Origin: Maricaulis sp047308265
Lineage (GTDB): Bacteria > Pseudomonadota > Alphaproteobacteria > Caulobacterales > Maricaulaceae
Reading direction: 5' to 3'
Assembly (NCBI RefSeq): GCF_047308265.1
Contig: NZ_JBKQWY010000001.1
Span: forward strand, 248,001 to 312,000
DNA: 64,000 nucleotides
Of this stretch, positions 1 to 8,044 are shown one piece after another (position 1 is the stretch's first letter; every line of letters starts with the position of its first letter). The position numbers and the translations under genes were made by a program. The notes beneath the pieces were generated by a model. The model made no database searches and had not been told where the DNA came from. It saw nothing but the letters and a program-made list of their open reading frames with translations.

Positions 1-1
1 C

Positions 2-106
2 CTGGCATCGGGATCCACCCATCTCGTTGTGGGACGGCCGGTCAACGCCGCCGCCGACCCGCGTGGTGCCGCGCAATCCATCCTCACCGAGATATCACCG
101 GTCTAG
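2..106 (+). CDS. pyrF: orotidine 5'-phosphate decarboxylase, C-terminal end only (partial)
   Basis: The window opens inside a reading frame whose last 34 codons read LASGSTHLVVGRPVNAAADP and then an alanine-rich helix, ending at TAG (104-106). The segment HLVVGRPV followed by A-A-D-P matches the phosphate-binding C-terminal strand and helix of PyrF, which decarboxylates OMP to UMP in pyrimidine synthesis. The rest of the gene lies upstream of the window, so length and start cannot be judged. The identification rests on this one motif; another TIM-barrel phosphate-binding enzyme is possible but less likely. Confidence 0.75.
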   Translation: MASGSTHLVVGRPVNAAADPRGAAQSILTEISPV

Positions 107-155
107 AGACAATCCATCGCTCATTCGGATGGGCGGGGTCTGTCGAGAGACGTGA

Positions 156-704
156 TTAGTGGGTCCGGCGCACACGCTGGGCCGTACGCGGACGGGTCTG
201 GCGTATCGTGTAACCAGGTTGAACCGGAAGCCATTCGCCCCGTGCGTTCATGACCAGACCCCGACTGTAGAAAAACAGGACCGGGTCATGGCGATCGACA
301 CCACCGGTCAGGGCGCCGGTAAAGAAGCTGTCCGGCAGCGTTACCGGATCGACCGACACATTGGCAGAGTTCGCACTCAGATCAGACAATTCCAGGGGTG
401 GAAGGGTCAGGTCATGGGTGATTACATCGCCAACCTGGCCCGTATCACCGGCCAGGCTCGCCGGATTTTGCAGGGTCGGATGGGGTTGATGCGACACTGA
501 GTGTGACGTCGACCGGGTGGAGGTGGTCGCTTGCATCAGCGCCGAGTTGGTGAACCGACAGACCGGCCCGGTATAGACGCCGGCCTGGGCGGCTCGAACC
601 ACATCGGGTGTGCACTCCGGCATGTCGCCTTGCGCGAGCGCAGGCGTACTGACCAGGGTCAGACCGGTAGAAACGACGCACAGGGACAAGCTCAAACGTA
701 CCAT
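156..704 (-). CDS. hypothetical secreted protein with signal peptide, CtrA-box promoter
   Basis: The 182-residue product begins with a clear Sec signal peptide (residues about 1-24, ending in A-L-A-Q), so it is probably periplasmic or exported. The mature part has one Cys pair (near residues 31 and 49), a Ser/Thr-rich central stretch and a basic Arg/Thr-rich tail; I recognise no domain. A perfect TTAA-N7-TTAAC motif lies 11-26 bases upstream of the start codon, which suggests cell-cycle control by CtrA if the organism is Caulobacter-like. It sits 65 bases downstream of sdhAF4 on the same strand and is convergent with pyrF. Function unknown. Confidence 0.7.
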   Translation of the reverse strand: MVRLSLSLCVVSTGLTLVSTPALAQGDMPECTPDVVRAAQAGVYTGPVCRFTNSALMQATTSTRSTSHSVSHQPHPTLQNPASLAGDTGQVGDVITHDLTLPPLELSDLSANSANVSVDPVTLPDSFFTGALTGGVDRHDPVLFFYSRGLVMNARGEWLPVQPGYTIRQTRPRTAQRVRRTH

Positions 705-714
705 GCGCTAATCC

Positions 715-730
715 TTAACGAGGTGTTAAC
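715..730. promoter_or_regulatory. candidate CtrA binding site (TTAA-N7-TTAAC)
   Basis: The plus strand reads TTAACGAGGTGTTAAC, a perfect match to the full CtrA consensus known from Caulobacter (TTAA, seven bases, TTAAC). It is only 11 bases upstream of the ATG of the secreted-protein gene that starts at 704, so it would overlap or lie just downstream of that gene's promoter. It also lies past the end of sdhAF4. The match is direct; regulation by CtrA is inferred. Confidence 0.5.
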
Positions 731-769
731 GCCCCGCAAGCGCACTCAACCCACAGGGGAGAAGAAACA

Positions 770-997
770 TCAGAAATCACGGGTCAGGCCATTGCGTTCC
801 CAATCGCCAAAACGGGTGGGTTCCGGGCCGCTGGGGCCGCCCTCCTCGTTTGTGTGGGAGTCGGCTCTGTCGCTCTGGGCTGCGTGTTGTTCCGCTGCAG
901 CACGTCGTTCCGCCGCTTCAGCCAGGGCGCGTCGTGCGGCGGGCGTCAAAACCTTGACGACGGGCGTTTCGGTGTCGGGATCATGTTCATCGCTCAT
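770..997 (-). CDS. DUF1674 / succinate dehydrogenase assembly factor 4 (SdhAF4-like)
   Basis: The 75-residue protein ends with GGPSGPEPTRFGDWERNG and then a terminal D-F, the hallmark of the DUF1674 family. Its mitochondrial member SDHAF4/Sdh8 protects flavinylated SdhA before it joins SdhB. The start at 997 (MSDEHDPD...) is chosen because upstream in-frame sequence is not family-like; an upstream ATG at 1117 would add 40 unrelated residues. The N-terminal half is charged and Ala/Arg/Glu-rich. The likely client complex, sdhCDAB, is encoded in this window about 56 kb away. It is divergent from htpX. Confidence 0.85.
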   Translation of the reverse strand: MSDEHDPDTETPVVKVLTPAARRALAEAAERRAAAEQHAAQSDRADSHTNEEGGPSGPEPTRFGDWERNGLTRDF

Positions 998-1225
998 GCG
1001 TTTGAAGATAGGCGGATCAGGACAAAAGTCAGCCCGGCTCAAACAGGTCTGATCATCAGAAGCGAACAGGAGCAACGGGATTGGGTGTCTGATTGTCCCG
1101 TCTTGAGGATGAGGCAAGGCGCCCCCATGTCAGGGATCGATCCCGTGGGTTGCTGAACGCCCCACCGGGAATGTCCGCCTCGTTTAAATGGCTGGCAGGC
1201 ATAAATGTCTGTCACGGATGAAAGA

Positions 1226-2122
1226 ATGACTGGAAACACACTTCGCACCTTTGCGCTTCTGGCCGGCATGACCGCGCTGTTCATGGGGATCGGTTTCCTT
1301 CTGGGCGGAACGGCCGGGGCCTTGATTGCGCTTGTCTTCGCGGGAGGTATGAACCTGTTTGCCTGGTGGAATTCCGGCGACATGGTCTTGCGCATGCATG
1401 GCGCTCGGGAAATTCGTGGTGACGAAAACGATCCGGCTTTGCGCCAATATTTTGCCGACACCCAGCACCTGGCGCGCAAGGCCCAGATGCCCGCACCGCG
1501 GGTCTATGTGATTGCCAGCCAGCAGCCTAACGCGTTTGCGACCGGCCGGGACCCAAGCCATGCGGCTGTGGCGGCGACCGAGGGTTTGTTGCGGGCGCTC
1601 TCGCGCGAGGAAGTCCAGGGTGTGATGGCTCACGAGCTGGCGCATGTGAAAAATCGCGACACGCTCACCATGACCGTGACGGCGACACTCGCGGGCGCGA
1701 TCGCGATGCTGGCCAATTTCGCCATTTTCTTTGGCGGCAATAATCGTGCTGGGTTTCTGGGCTCTTTGGCGCTCATGATCCTTGCGCCACTGGCCGCCGG
1801 ACTGGTCCAGTCAGCGATCTCACGCACCCGCGAATATGAAGCGGATCGGGTGGGAGCCGAAATCCATGGCAATCCCATGGCGCTCGCATCCGCGCTTGAA
1901 AAGATTGAACGCATGGCTCGGGGCATGGTCAATGAGGAAGCCGAGCGCAATCCGGCGACGGCTCATATGTTCATCATCCATCCGCTGAACGGGCAGCGGA
2001 TGGATAATCTCTTCTCGACGCATCCAGACACCGCCAATCGCATTGATCGCCTGCGCCAGATGGCCGGAACGGCCGCGATGGTCCGCTCGGGTCCGTGGGG
2101 GCCGCGCGGGCCGTGGGGATAG
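1226..2122 (+). CDS. htpX: membrane zinc protease HtpX (M48 family)
   Basis: HtpX degrades misfolded or damaged inner-membrane proteins. The product shows two N-terminal membrane segments (about residues 5-45 in this start), the zinc motif HELAH (136-140) followed by VKNRD, two more hydrophobic segments, and the third ligand glutamate in Y-E-A-D (E205). A short Gly/Pro/Trp-rich tail closes the protein. I prefer the ATG at 1226 because the family begins close to N-T-L-R-T-F-A-L-L and a GGATGAAAGA stretch precedes it; the ATG at 1205 would add seven residues. It is divergent from sdhAF4, and I saw no convincing sigma-32 promoter. Confidence 0.95.
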   Translation: MTGNTLRTFALLAGMTALFMGIGFLLGGTAGALIALVFAGGMNLFAWWNSGDMVLRMHGAREIRGDENDPALRQYFADTQHLARKAQMPAPRVYVIASQQPNAFATGRDPSHAAVAATEGLLRALSREEVQGVMAHELAHVKNRDTLTMTVTATLAGAIAMLANFAIFFGGNNRAGFLGSLALMILAPLAAGLVQSAISRTREYEADRVGAEIHGNPMALASALEKIERMARGMVNEEAERNPATAHMFIIHPLNGQRMDNLFSTHPDTANRIDRLRQMAGTAAMVRSGPWGPRGPWG

Positions 2123-2189
2123 GTCGCCTCGTTGCGCCGCGCTGACCGGTGGATTTGTCCGTATGGCGCGGGCGTGATAGCAGGCGCGC

Positions 2190-3488
2190 ATGACCCAAGG
2201 ATTGCTCTCCCGCCAGGCCGCCATTCGTGCGGTCCGACATGTGCTTGAAAAAAACACCATGCTCGACATGGTCTGGCCACTCATCGACGGCTATGACGCG
2301 CTTGACCCGCGCGATCGGGCCTTTGCTCGCTCCATTGCCGTCACCAGCTTGCGCCGTCTGGGCCAGATCCGCAAAATCCTGGATGAGTGTCTCACACAAC
2401 CCTTTGAGAATGCGCCTCACGAGGTTCAGGCCATACTGGTGACCGGAACGGCCCAACTGGTCTTCCTCAAATCGCCGCCTCATGCGGTCGTGTCGTCGCT
2501 GATGGAGCTTGCGAGTGGCCATCCCCAGGCCCAGCGTCTGAAAAAGATGATCAATGCCGTGCTGCGCCGGATTGATCGCGAAGGCGACAAGATGGTTCTC
2601 AAAACTGCTCCACAGGACAATCTGCCTGACTGGATGCGCCAGTCCTGGAAAACCAGTTTCGGGCCTGGTCGCACAGCCCGTATCGCCCGCGCGCTGACCG
2701 AAGTGCCGCCGCTGGATATCACTTTGCGTGATGGCGAGGATCTCAACGCCTGGGCTGAAAAACTGGGAGCAGAAATACTGCCGGGTAGTTCCCTGCGGCT
2801 GGAGAATGCCGGCCGAGTGACCGAACTGCCGGGTTTCGACGAGGGCGCCTGGTGGGTGCAGGATGTGGCAGCGGCCCTGCCGGTCCGTCTCATGCGCGTG
2901 GGTGAAGGTCAGAGCGTGATCGATATGTGCGCGGCCCCGGGTGGAAAGACCCTGCAGCTGGCGGCACGCGGAGCCCGTGTGAGCGCTGTGGACCTCAACG
3001 AAAAACGCATGGGACGCCTCCACGATAATCTGACCCGCACAGGATTGAGTGCCGAAGCTGTCATTGCTGATGGTCGGACCTGGAAACCGGACGAGCGGGT
3101 GGATGCCGTTCTGCTGGATGCCCCGTGTACAGCTACCGGGACCCTGCGCCGCCATCCTGAAGCCGCATGGATCAAATCGCCCCAGGACGTCCGGAAACTC
3201 TCCGGCATCCAGCGCGACCTAGCCGTGGCCTCGGTCAAATGGCTCAAACCGGGCGGCGAGCTTCTGGTTTGCACCTGTTCCCTTCAGGCCGAGGAAGGTG
3301 AGGCGCTGGCCCAGCACATCGCGTCCAACCTCCATGCGCTGGATGCAGATCCGGTCACGCCCGAGGAGTTGCCAGGGCTTGAAAACGCGCTGACGGCTGA
3401 GGGGCATGTGCGATTGACCCCGGATCTCTGGAGCGAACGGGGCGGTATGGACGGGTTCTTCATCTCGCGTTGGCGCAAAAAAGCATAG
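2190..3488 (+). CDS. rsmB: 16S rRNA m5C967 methyltransferase RsmB
   Basis: The first ~140 residues form a NusB-like RNA-binding domain, followed by a class I SAM-dependent RNA m5C methyltransferase domain. Visible motifs are the SAM loop C-A-A-P-G-G-K-T (near 247-255), motif IV D-A-P-C (310-313) and motif VI T-C-S-L with Cys363 as the likely catalytic cysteine. At 432 residues it is full length. It acts on 16S rRNA before 30S assembly is complete. It starts the rsmB-rpe-heparinase-dehydratase-purH series, all on one strand; a 121-base gap precedes rpe. Motif IV reads DAPCT rather than the more usual DAPCS. Confidence 0.95.
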   Translation: MTQGLLSRQAAIRAVRHVLEKNTMLDMVWPLIDGYDALDPRDRAFARSIAVTSLRRLGQIRKILDECLTQPFENAPHEVQAILVTGTAQLVFLKSPPHAVVSSLMELASGHPQAQRLKKMINAVLRRIDREGDKMVLKTAPQDNLPDWMRQSWKTSFGPGRTARIARALTEVPPLDITLRDGEDLNAWAEKLGAEILPGSSLRLENAGRVTELPGFDEGAWWVQDVAAALPVRLMRVGEGQSVIDMCAAPGGKTLQLAARGARVSAVDLNEKRMGRLHDNLTRTGLSAEAVIADGRTWKPDERVDAVLLDAPCTATGTLRRHPEAAWIKSPQDVRKLSGIQRDLAVASVKWLKPGGELLVCTCSLQAEEGEALAQHIASNLHALDADPVTPEELPGLENALTAEGHVRLTPDLWSERGGMDGFFISRWRKKA

Positions 3489-3609
3489 CGGCACAGTTCG
3501 TCTCACCTCACCCGTGAAGCGCCGGGGCCGCGTTCTCATGCACAGTGATATGCGGTCAGGGCGTCGCCATTGCTTGCACCTGTCACAGGCCACTGTTATC
3601 GGGTGTTAC

Positions 3610-4269
3610 ATGGCTCAGAACACGATCATCTCCCCGTCTATCCTCTCCGCCGACTTTGCCAAGCTGGGCGAGGAGGTTCGTGCGATCGACGCTGCCGGCG
3701 CCGACTGGATCCATATCGATGTCATGGACGGTCATTATGTGCCCAACCTGACGATCGGACCGGGTGTGGTCAAAGCGCTGCGTCCACATTCCCAAAAGCC
3801 GTTCGACGTGCACCTGATGATCTCCCCGGTAGACTCCTATCTGGAGGCCTTTGCGGCGGCGGGGGCCGATATCATTACTGCGCACCCCGAGGCCGGCCCG
3901 CATTTCCACCGAACGGTTCAGGCCATCAAGGCGCTGGGGAAGAAGGCGGGTGCAGCGCTCAATCCATCGACACCACCCGAGGTGATCGATTATGTGCTCG
4001 ACGAGCTCGACCTGGTGCTGATCATGAGTGTGAATCCCGGCTTTGGCGGTCAAAGCTTTATTCCCGGACAGCTGGCAAAGATCGAGGTTCTCGCGGAACT
4101 GATCGAGGCCCGTGGGCTTGATTGCATGATCGAAGTGGATGGGGGTGTGAACCCACAGACGGCCCAGCAATGCCGGGACGCAGGGGCGAGCGCACTCGTG
4201 GCCGGGTCGGCGGTCTTCAAGGGCGGACCAGACCACTACGGAACGAATATTTCCGCGCTTCGGGGTTGA
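3610..4269 (+). CDS. rpe: ribulose-phosphate 3-epimerase
   Basis: This cytosolic TIM-barrel enzyme interconverts ribulose 5-phosphate and xylulose 5-phosphate in the pentose phosphate pathway. The 219-residue product has the family signatures H-I-D-V-M-D-G-H-Y-V-P-N, D-V-H-L-M-I, M-S-V-N-P-G-F-G-G-Q and E-V-D-G-G-V, which supply the metal and phosphate sites. The start at 3610 gives the standard N-terminus (IISPSILSADF); longer in-frame starts add unrelated residues. Its stop is five bases before the heparinase-like gene, so the two are probably co-transcribed. Confidence 0.96.
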   Translation: MAQNTIISPSILSADFAKLGEEVRAIDAAGADWIHIDVMDGHYVPNLTIGPGVVKALRPHSQKPFDVHLMISPVDSYLEAFAAAGADIITAHPEAGPHFHRTVQAIKALGKKAGAALNPSTPPEVIDYVLDELDLVLIMSVNPGFGGQSFIPGQLAKIEVLAELIEARGLDCMIEVDGGVNPQTAQQCRDAGASALVAGSAVFKGGPDHYGTNISALRG

Positions 4270-4274
4270 ACTCC

Positions 4275-6032
4275 ATGGCGCGCGCTGTGCGAATGACCGA
4301 TTATGCGCGTGCGGGCTGGATGGCGGCGCGACGCGAACTGGCGCTGACCACGAATGCGCTCGGTCTTGTTCAGCTGCTTCAACAACCCAGCGGCACGCCT
4401 GACACCATCGAACTCAGTCCGGAGGACCCCTATTCCGTTCTCGAGGACCGCGGCGATGAGTTTCTGGCCGGACGTTTGGTGTTCGCCGGCGAAACGCTCA
4501 GCCTGAATGACGGTGAAACGGTATGGGATCGTCCGCTTCCCTCCGAGGCGTTTGCCCGGCGGTTGCACGGTTTCGACTGGTTGCGTGATGTGAAAGACCG
4601 CGGTGAAACCGCGGATGCGACCCGGCTTATTGATGGATGGGTCGCGCGGTTCGGGCGCTGGAATGGCTTTGCCTGGTCGCATGAAGTGTTGGCATTGCGT
4701 GTCATCAACTGGCTGCGCGCCGGACCGGAGGTGCTCAACGCGTCTGGCGAGACTGAAAAGGCTCGCAAAGCCCGGTTTAAATCCCTGATGCGACAGGTGC
4801 GTTATCTGCAACGTGATCTGGGTCTGGCGCCGGATGGTCTACCACGATTGCGCGGCGCCCTGGCGCTGAGTCTGGCCGGCCTGTGTCTGCCTCGCCAGGA
4901 TAATGTCTTGAAGTCTGCGCTCTCGGCACTCAGTCGCGAATTGAAACGTCAGATCCTTCCGGATGGCGGGCATGTTTCACGGTCGCCCGAAGCTGGACTG
5001 GTCACTCTTGTTGATCTGATGTGCATTCGCGATCTTGCCGACGAACGCGGTACAGTGCTGCCGGACGAGATCCTCAAGACGATTGACCGCTTGGCTCCCA
5101 TGGTGCGGTTCCACCAGCTGGATGATGGCTGTTTAGCTTCGTTCCACGGTGGGGGTGAAAGTGATCAGGCCGCCCTTGCCTGGGCACTGGAAAAAGATGA
5201 CAGCCAGGGGCGCCCGTTCGGATTCGCCCCGCATTCCGGGTATCACCGCGCCCATGCGGGTGGCGCCACCGTGATCCTCGATGCAGGGGATACGCCGCTA
5301 GGGGAGGTCTCGCGCGGATCCCACGCCAGTGCACTGGCGCTGGAAATGGCCACGCCCGGGGGACGCCTGATCGTCAATTGTGGTTGGCAGGCCGATCAAC
5401 CACGTAGCTGGCGCGAGGCTGTGCGGGCCAGTGCGGCCCATTCGACCCTGACCCTGGAAGAAACATCTTCGGCCCGCCTTCTCACCCCAGGCTGGAAACG
5501 CGATCTTCTGGGCACGCGTCTTGCTACCCATCCCGGACCAGTCACGGCCAGGCGGAATGAAGAAGACATGGGTATCTGGCTCGAGGGCATCCACGAGGGC
5601 TATCGCGAGCTGTTTGGCCTCTCTCATCGCCGTAGAGTTTTTCTGGCAGCCGATGGCGGTGATTTGCGCGGGGAAGACGCCCTCTTTCGACCGGTCTCTG
5701 ATGGCACGCCCGATGATGTGGAAGTGCGCTACCGTTTCGCGATCCGTTTCCATCTGCATCCAGAAGTGAAAGTCTCGTTGTCTCGAGACTCCATGAGTGC
5801 GATTTTGGTGCAACCCAATGGAGATGGATGGCGTTTTCGGACGGATGGCGGGCCGGTACGGCTTGAAAGATCTATCTATCTTGCGGCAGGATCACCTCCA
5901 CAGCGGGCGACCTTAATCATCGTGCGCGGGGACGCCGAACCATTCGGCGCAGGGGATAGACCACCCAATCGTGTGCGTTGGGCGTTTCAGCGCCTGGGCC
6001 GGATCGGTGCGACCGAGGGAGAGGTCGGATGA
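4275..6032 (+). CDS. heparinase II/III family protein
   Basis: The 585-residue product has the alpha-helical toroid N-terminal half (W-x-S-H-E-V-L-A-L-R-V-I-N-W near 132-145) and the C-terminal beta-sandwich of the heparinase II/III family, with a histidine-containing segment S-G-Y-H-R-A-H-A-G-G and a later R-G-S-H-A-S-A. I see no signal peptide. In many alphaproteobacteria a gene of this family sits between rsmB and purH, so the position supports the call. The substrate is unknown; a role in cell-surface glycan processing is inferred. The start is five bases after rpe, and the stop overlaps the next start by four bases (ATGA), implying translational coupling. Confidence 0.88.
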   Translation: MARAVRMTDYARAGWMAARRELALTTNALGLVQLLQQPSGTPDTIELSPEDPYSVLEDRGDEFLAGRLVFAGETLSLNDGETVWDRPLPSEAFARRLHGFDWLRDVKDRGETADATRLIDGWVARFGRWNGFAWSHEVLALRVINWLRAGPEVLNASGETEKARKARFKSLMRQVRYLQRDLGLAPDGLPRLRGALALSLAGLCLPRQDNVLKSALSALSRELKRQILPDGGHVSRSPEAGLVTLVDLMCIRDLADERGTVLPDEILKTIDRLAPMVRFHQLDDGCLASFHGGGESDQAALAWALEKDDSQGRPFGFAPHSGYHRAHAGGATVILDAGDTPLGEVSRGSHASALALEMATPGGRLIVNCGWQADQPRSWREAVRASAAHSTLTLEETSSARLLTPGWKRDLLGTRLATHPGPVTARRNEEDMGIWLEGIHEGYRELFGLSHRRRVFLAADGGDLRGEDALFRPVSDGTPDDVEVRYRFAIRFHLHPEVKVSLSRDSMSAILVQPNGDGWRFRTDGGPVRLERSIYLAAGSPPQRATLIIVRGDAEPFGAGDRPPNRVRWAFQRLGRIGATEGEVG

Positions 6033-7981
6033 GCACTCCGCGACCGCCAGAGCGGGCGACATCCGTACAGCGGGTTCCAGGCAAGCTAACCCTGATGACC
6101 GTTGCGATGTATGATTTGTGGGGCGCAGCCGTCTCGATGGGTCTGGCTGTGTGGATTCGCTACATCATCGAACAGAAAGACGCTCCGCCCTTCATCTATA
6201 TCCAGTCGATCACGGTGTTTTTGATCACTTGCATGGTCGTATTCCCGGTCAACGGTCTGCATCGCGGCGTCTGGCGCTACACGGCGCTCAACGATATCTG
6301 GCGGATCGTGCGTGCGGTGGGGGCGGCCAATCTGATTTTTCTGCCGATACTGTTTCTTATCAACCGGCTGGATGGTTTTCCCCGGACCAGCATGTTGATC
6401 GAAATACCGCTATTGCTGACGTTGATGATTGGCGGGCGTTTCGCGGTGGCATTGTGGCGGACACGCGGCCTGGGCTCCCTGCTGGAGCTGGAAGACCGTT
6501 CCCGGCCGGCGGCTATCCTTGTTGGGGCCGAATCCGAGCTGGATGGGGCATTGCGTGGATTTGAACTGAACGCGTCCGATACGCCGTTTCGGGTCAAGGC
6601 GCTGGTTGCGCCGGGCTCGCAGCTAGGCGGGCGATCCATTCGGGGTGTGGCGGTTCTGGACGGACTGGACAATCTGCCTGAAGCCCTCAAAAGCCTCAAG
6701 CGGGCGGAGGATGAACCGCCTCGCCTCGTGTATATCGGGAAATCCCAGGACGTGCGCCTGGTCAATACCTTGATCCGGATTGCCGCGCAGACCGGCGCGA
6801 AGCTTACACGCTCGCGGCCAGGTGAGGGACCTGCCGCCTTTTCTCCGATCGAGGCCGCCGACTTACTCAATCGTCCCCCCAATGAACCGGATCTCGAGCC
6901 GGCCCGCGCCCTGATCGAAGGCCGCCGCATCCTCGTGACCGGAGCGGGTGGAACAATTGGAGGGCAGCTTGTACGTCAGGTGCTCAATCTGGGTCCTGAG
7001 ACGATCACACTGCTCGATAGTTCGGAAAACAATCTCTACCAAATTGATATGGACGTGGCCGGCCGGTGTGCGGAGATGGACGTAGCGCCTCGCTGGCGGG
7101 CGGTTCTGGCCGATGTGCGTGATACCCAGCGCCTCGAACAGGTATTTGCCGAAGAACAGCCCCACGTGGTCTTGCACGCAGCCGCACTGAAACATGTGCC
7201 GTTGAGCGAGGCCAATCCGGCGGAAGCTGTTCAGACCAACCTGCTCGGTACGATCCGGACGATCGAGGCTGCGCGTCGGCAGGACGTGGACGTTGTAGCG
7301 GTCATCTCGACCGACAAGGCGGTTGAACCGTCCAATATTATGGGGGCATCCAAGCGTGCCGCCGAACTATACGCCCGCTCGGCGTCCCGGGATCTGGGTG
7401 GCACGCGGATTTGTGTCGTGCGTTTTGGCAATGTGCTCGGATCGTCAGGATCTGTGGCGCCCTTGTTCGAGCGTCAGATCGAGGCGGGCGGCCCTGTGAC
7501 GGTGACGGATCCGGAGGCCACCCGGTATTTCATGACGGTGGAGGAAGCAACAGGCTTGGTTCTGGCTGCGGCGGCGCAGACGGGACAGGATGATAGTCTG
7601 AACGGTGCCCTCTATGTGCTCGACATGGGAGAGCCCGTGTCCATTCTGGGCCTGGCACGGCAATTGATCCGCCTGCGCGGTAAGGACCCGGACGCCCCAG
7701 GCGCCATTGCGATCATCGGATTGCGACCGGGTGAGAAGCGCCATGAAAAATTGGTCTATGAGTATGAGCGGACCCGCGCGACCGATATTGGCGGTGTGCG
7801 GTGCGTTAGCGGCCCGACACCGGAAGGACCGGACGTGGATGCTGTGCTCAAACGTCTGAGTGCAGCGGCGGAAATCCGCGATCTGGACCGGGTTCGAGCC
7901 GAGCTTGATCACATTGCGTCCCTTAAGCCCGTCGCGACGGGCCACACCCGGCTCCGGTCGCGAGCTGGCGTGCGTGTTTGA
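6029..7981 (+). CDS. membrane-bound nucleotide-sugar 4,6-dehydratase (WbpM/PglF/CapD type)
   Basis: The 650-residue product has about four N-terminal membrane helices (roughly 15-130), a first nucleotide-binding-like region, then a Rossmann SDR domain with G-A-G-G-T-I-G-G at 305-312. The active-site residues follow the large-dehydratase pattern Ser427 (S-T-D-K-A), Met438 and Lys442, in which Met replaces the usual SDR tyrosine, as in WbpM. Such enzymes convert UDP-GlcNAc to a 4-keto-6-deoxy sugar for surface glycans. The four-base ATGA overlap with the heparinase-like gene couples the two. The exact sugar substrate cannot be read from sequence. Confidence 0.9.
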   Translation: MSTPRPPERATSVQRVPGKLTLMTVAMYDLWGAAVSMGLAVWIRYIIEQKDAPPFIYIQSITVFLITCMVVFPVNGLHRGVWRYTALNDIWRIVRAVGAANLIFLPILFLINRLDGFPRTSMLIEIPLLLTLMIGGRFAVALWRTRGLGSLLELEDRSRPAAILVGAESELDGALRGFELNASDTPFRVKALVAPGSQLGGRSIRGVAVLDGLDNLPEALKSLKRAEDEPPRLVYIGKSQDVRLVNTLIRIAAQTGAKLTRSRPGEGPAAFSPIEAADLLNRPPNEPDLEPARALIEGRRILVTGAGGTIGGQLVRQVLNLGPETITLLDSSENNLYQIDMDVAGRCAEMDVAPRWRAVLADVRDTQRLEQVFAEEQPHVVLHAAALKHVPLSEANPAEAVQTNLLGTIRTIEAARRQDVDVVAVISTDKAVEPSNIMGASKRAAELYARSASRDLGGTRICVVRFGNVLGSSGSVAPLFERQIEAGGPVTVTDPEATRYFMTVEEATGLVLAAAAQTGQDDSLNGALYVLDMGEPVSILGLARQLIRLRGKDPDAPGAIAIIGLRPGEKRHEKLVYEYERTRATDIGGVRCVSGPTPEGPDVDAVLKRLSAAAEIRDLDRVRAELDHIASLKPVATGHTRLRSRAGVRV

Positions 7982-8044
7982 CACCTTGCTGGGGCGTGAT
8001 ACGTCCCCGCCCCATTGATTGATATTGCTCCGGGAGGCCTTTTT

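Noticed and set aside
1974..3155. A 393-codon minus-strand frame opposite htpX and rsmB
   Set aside because: It covers the C-terminus of htpX and most of rsmB, both certain genes, and shows no family motif.
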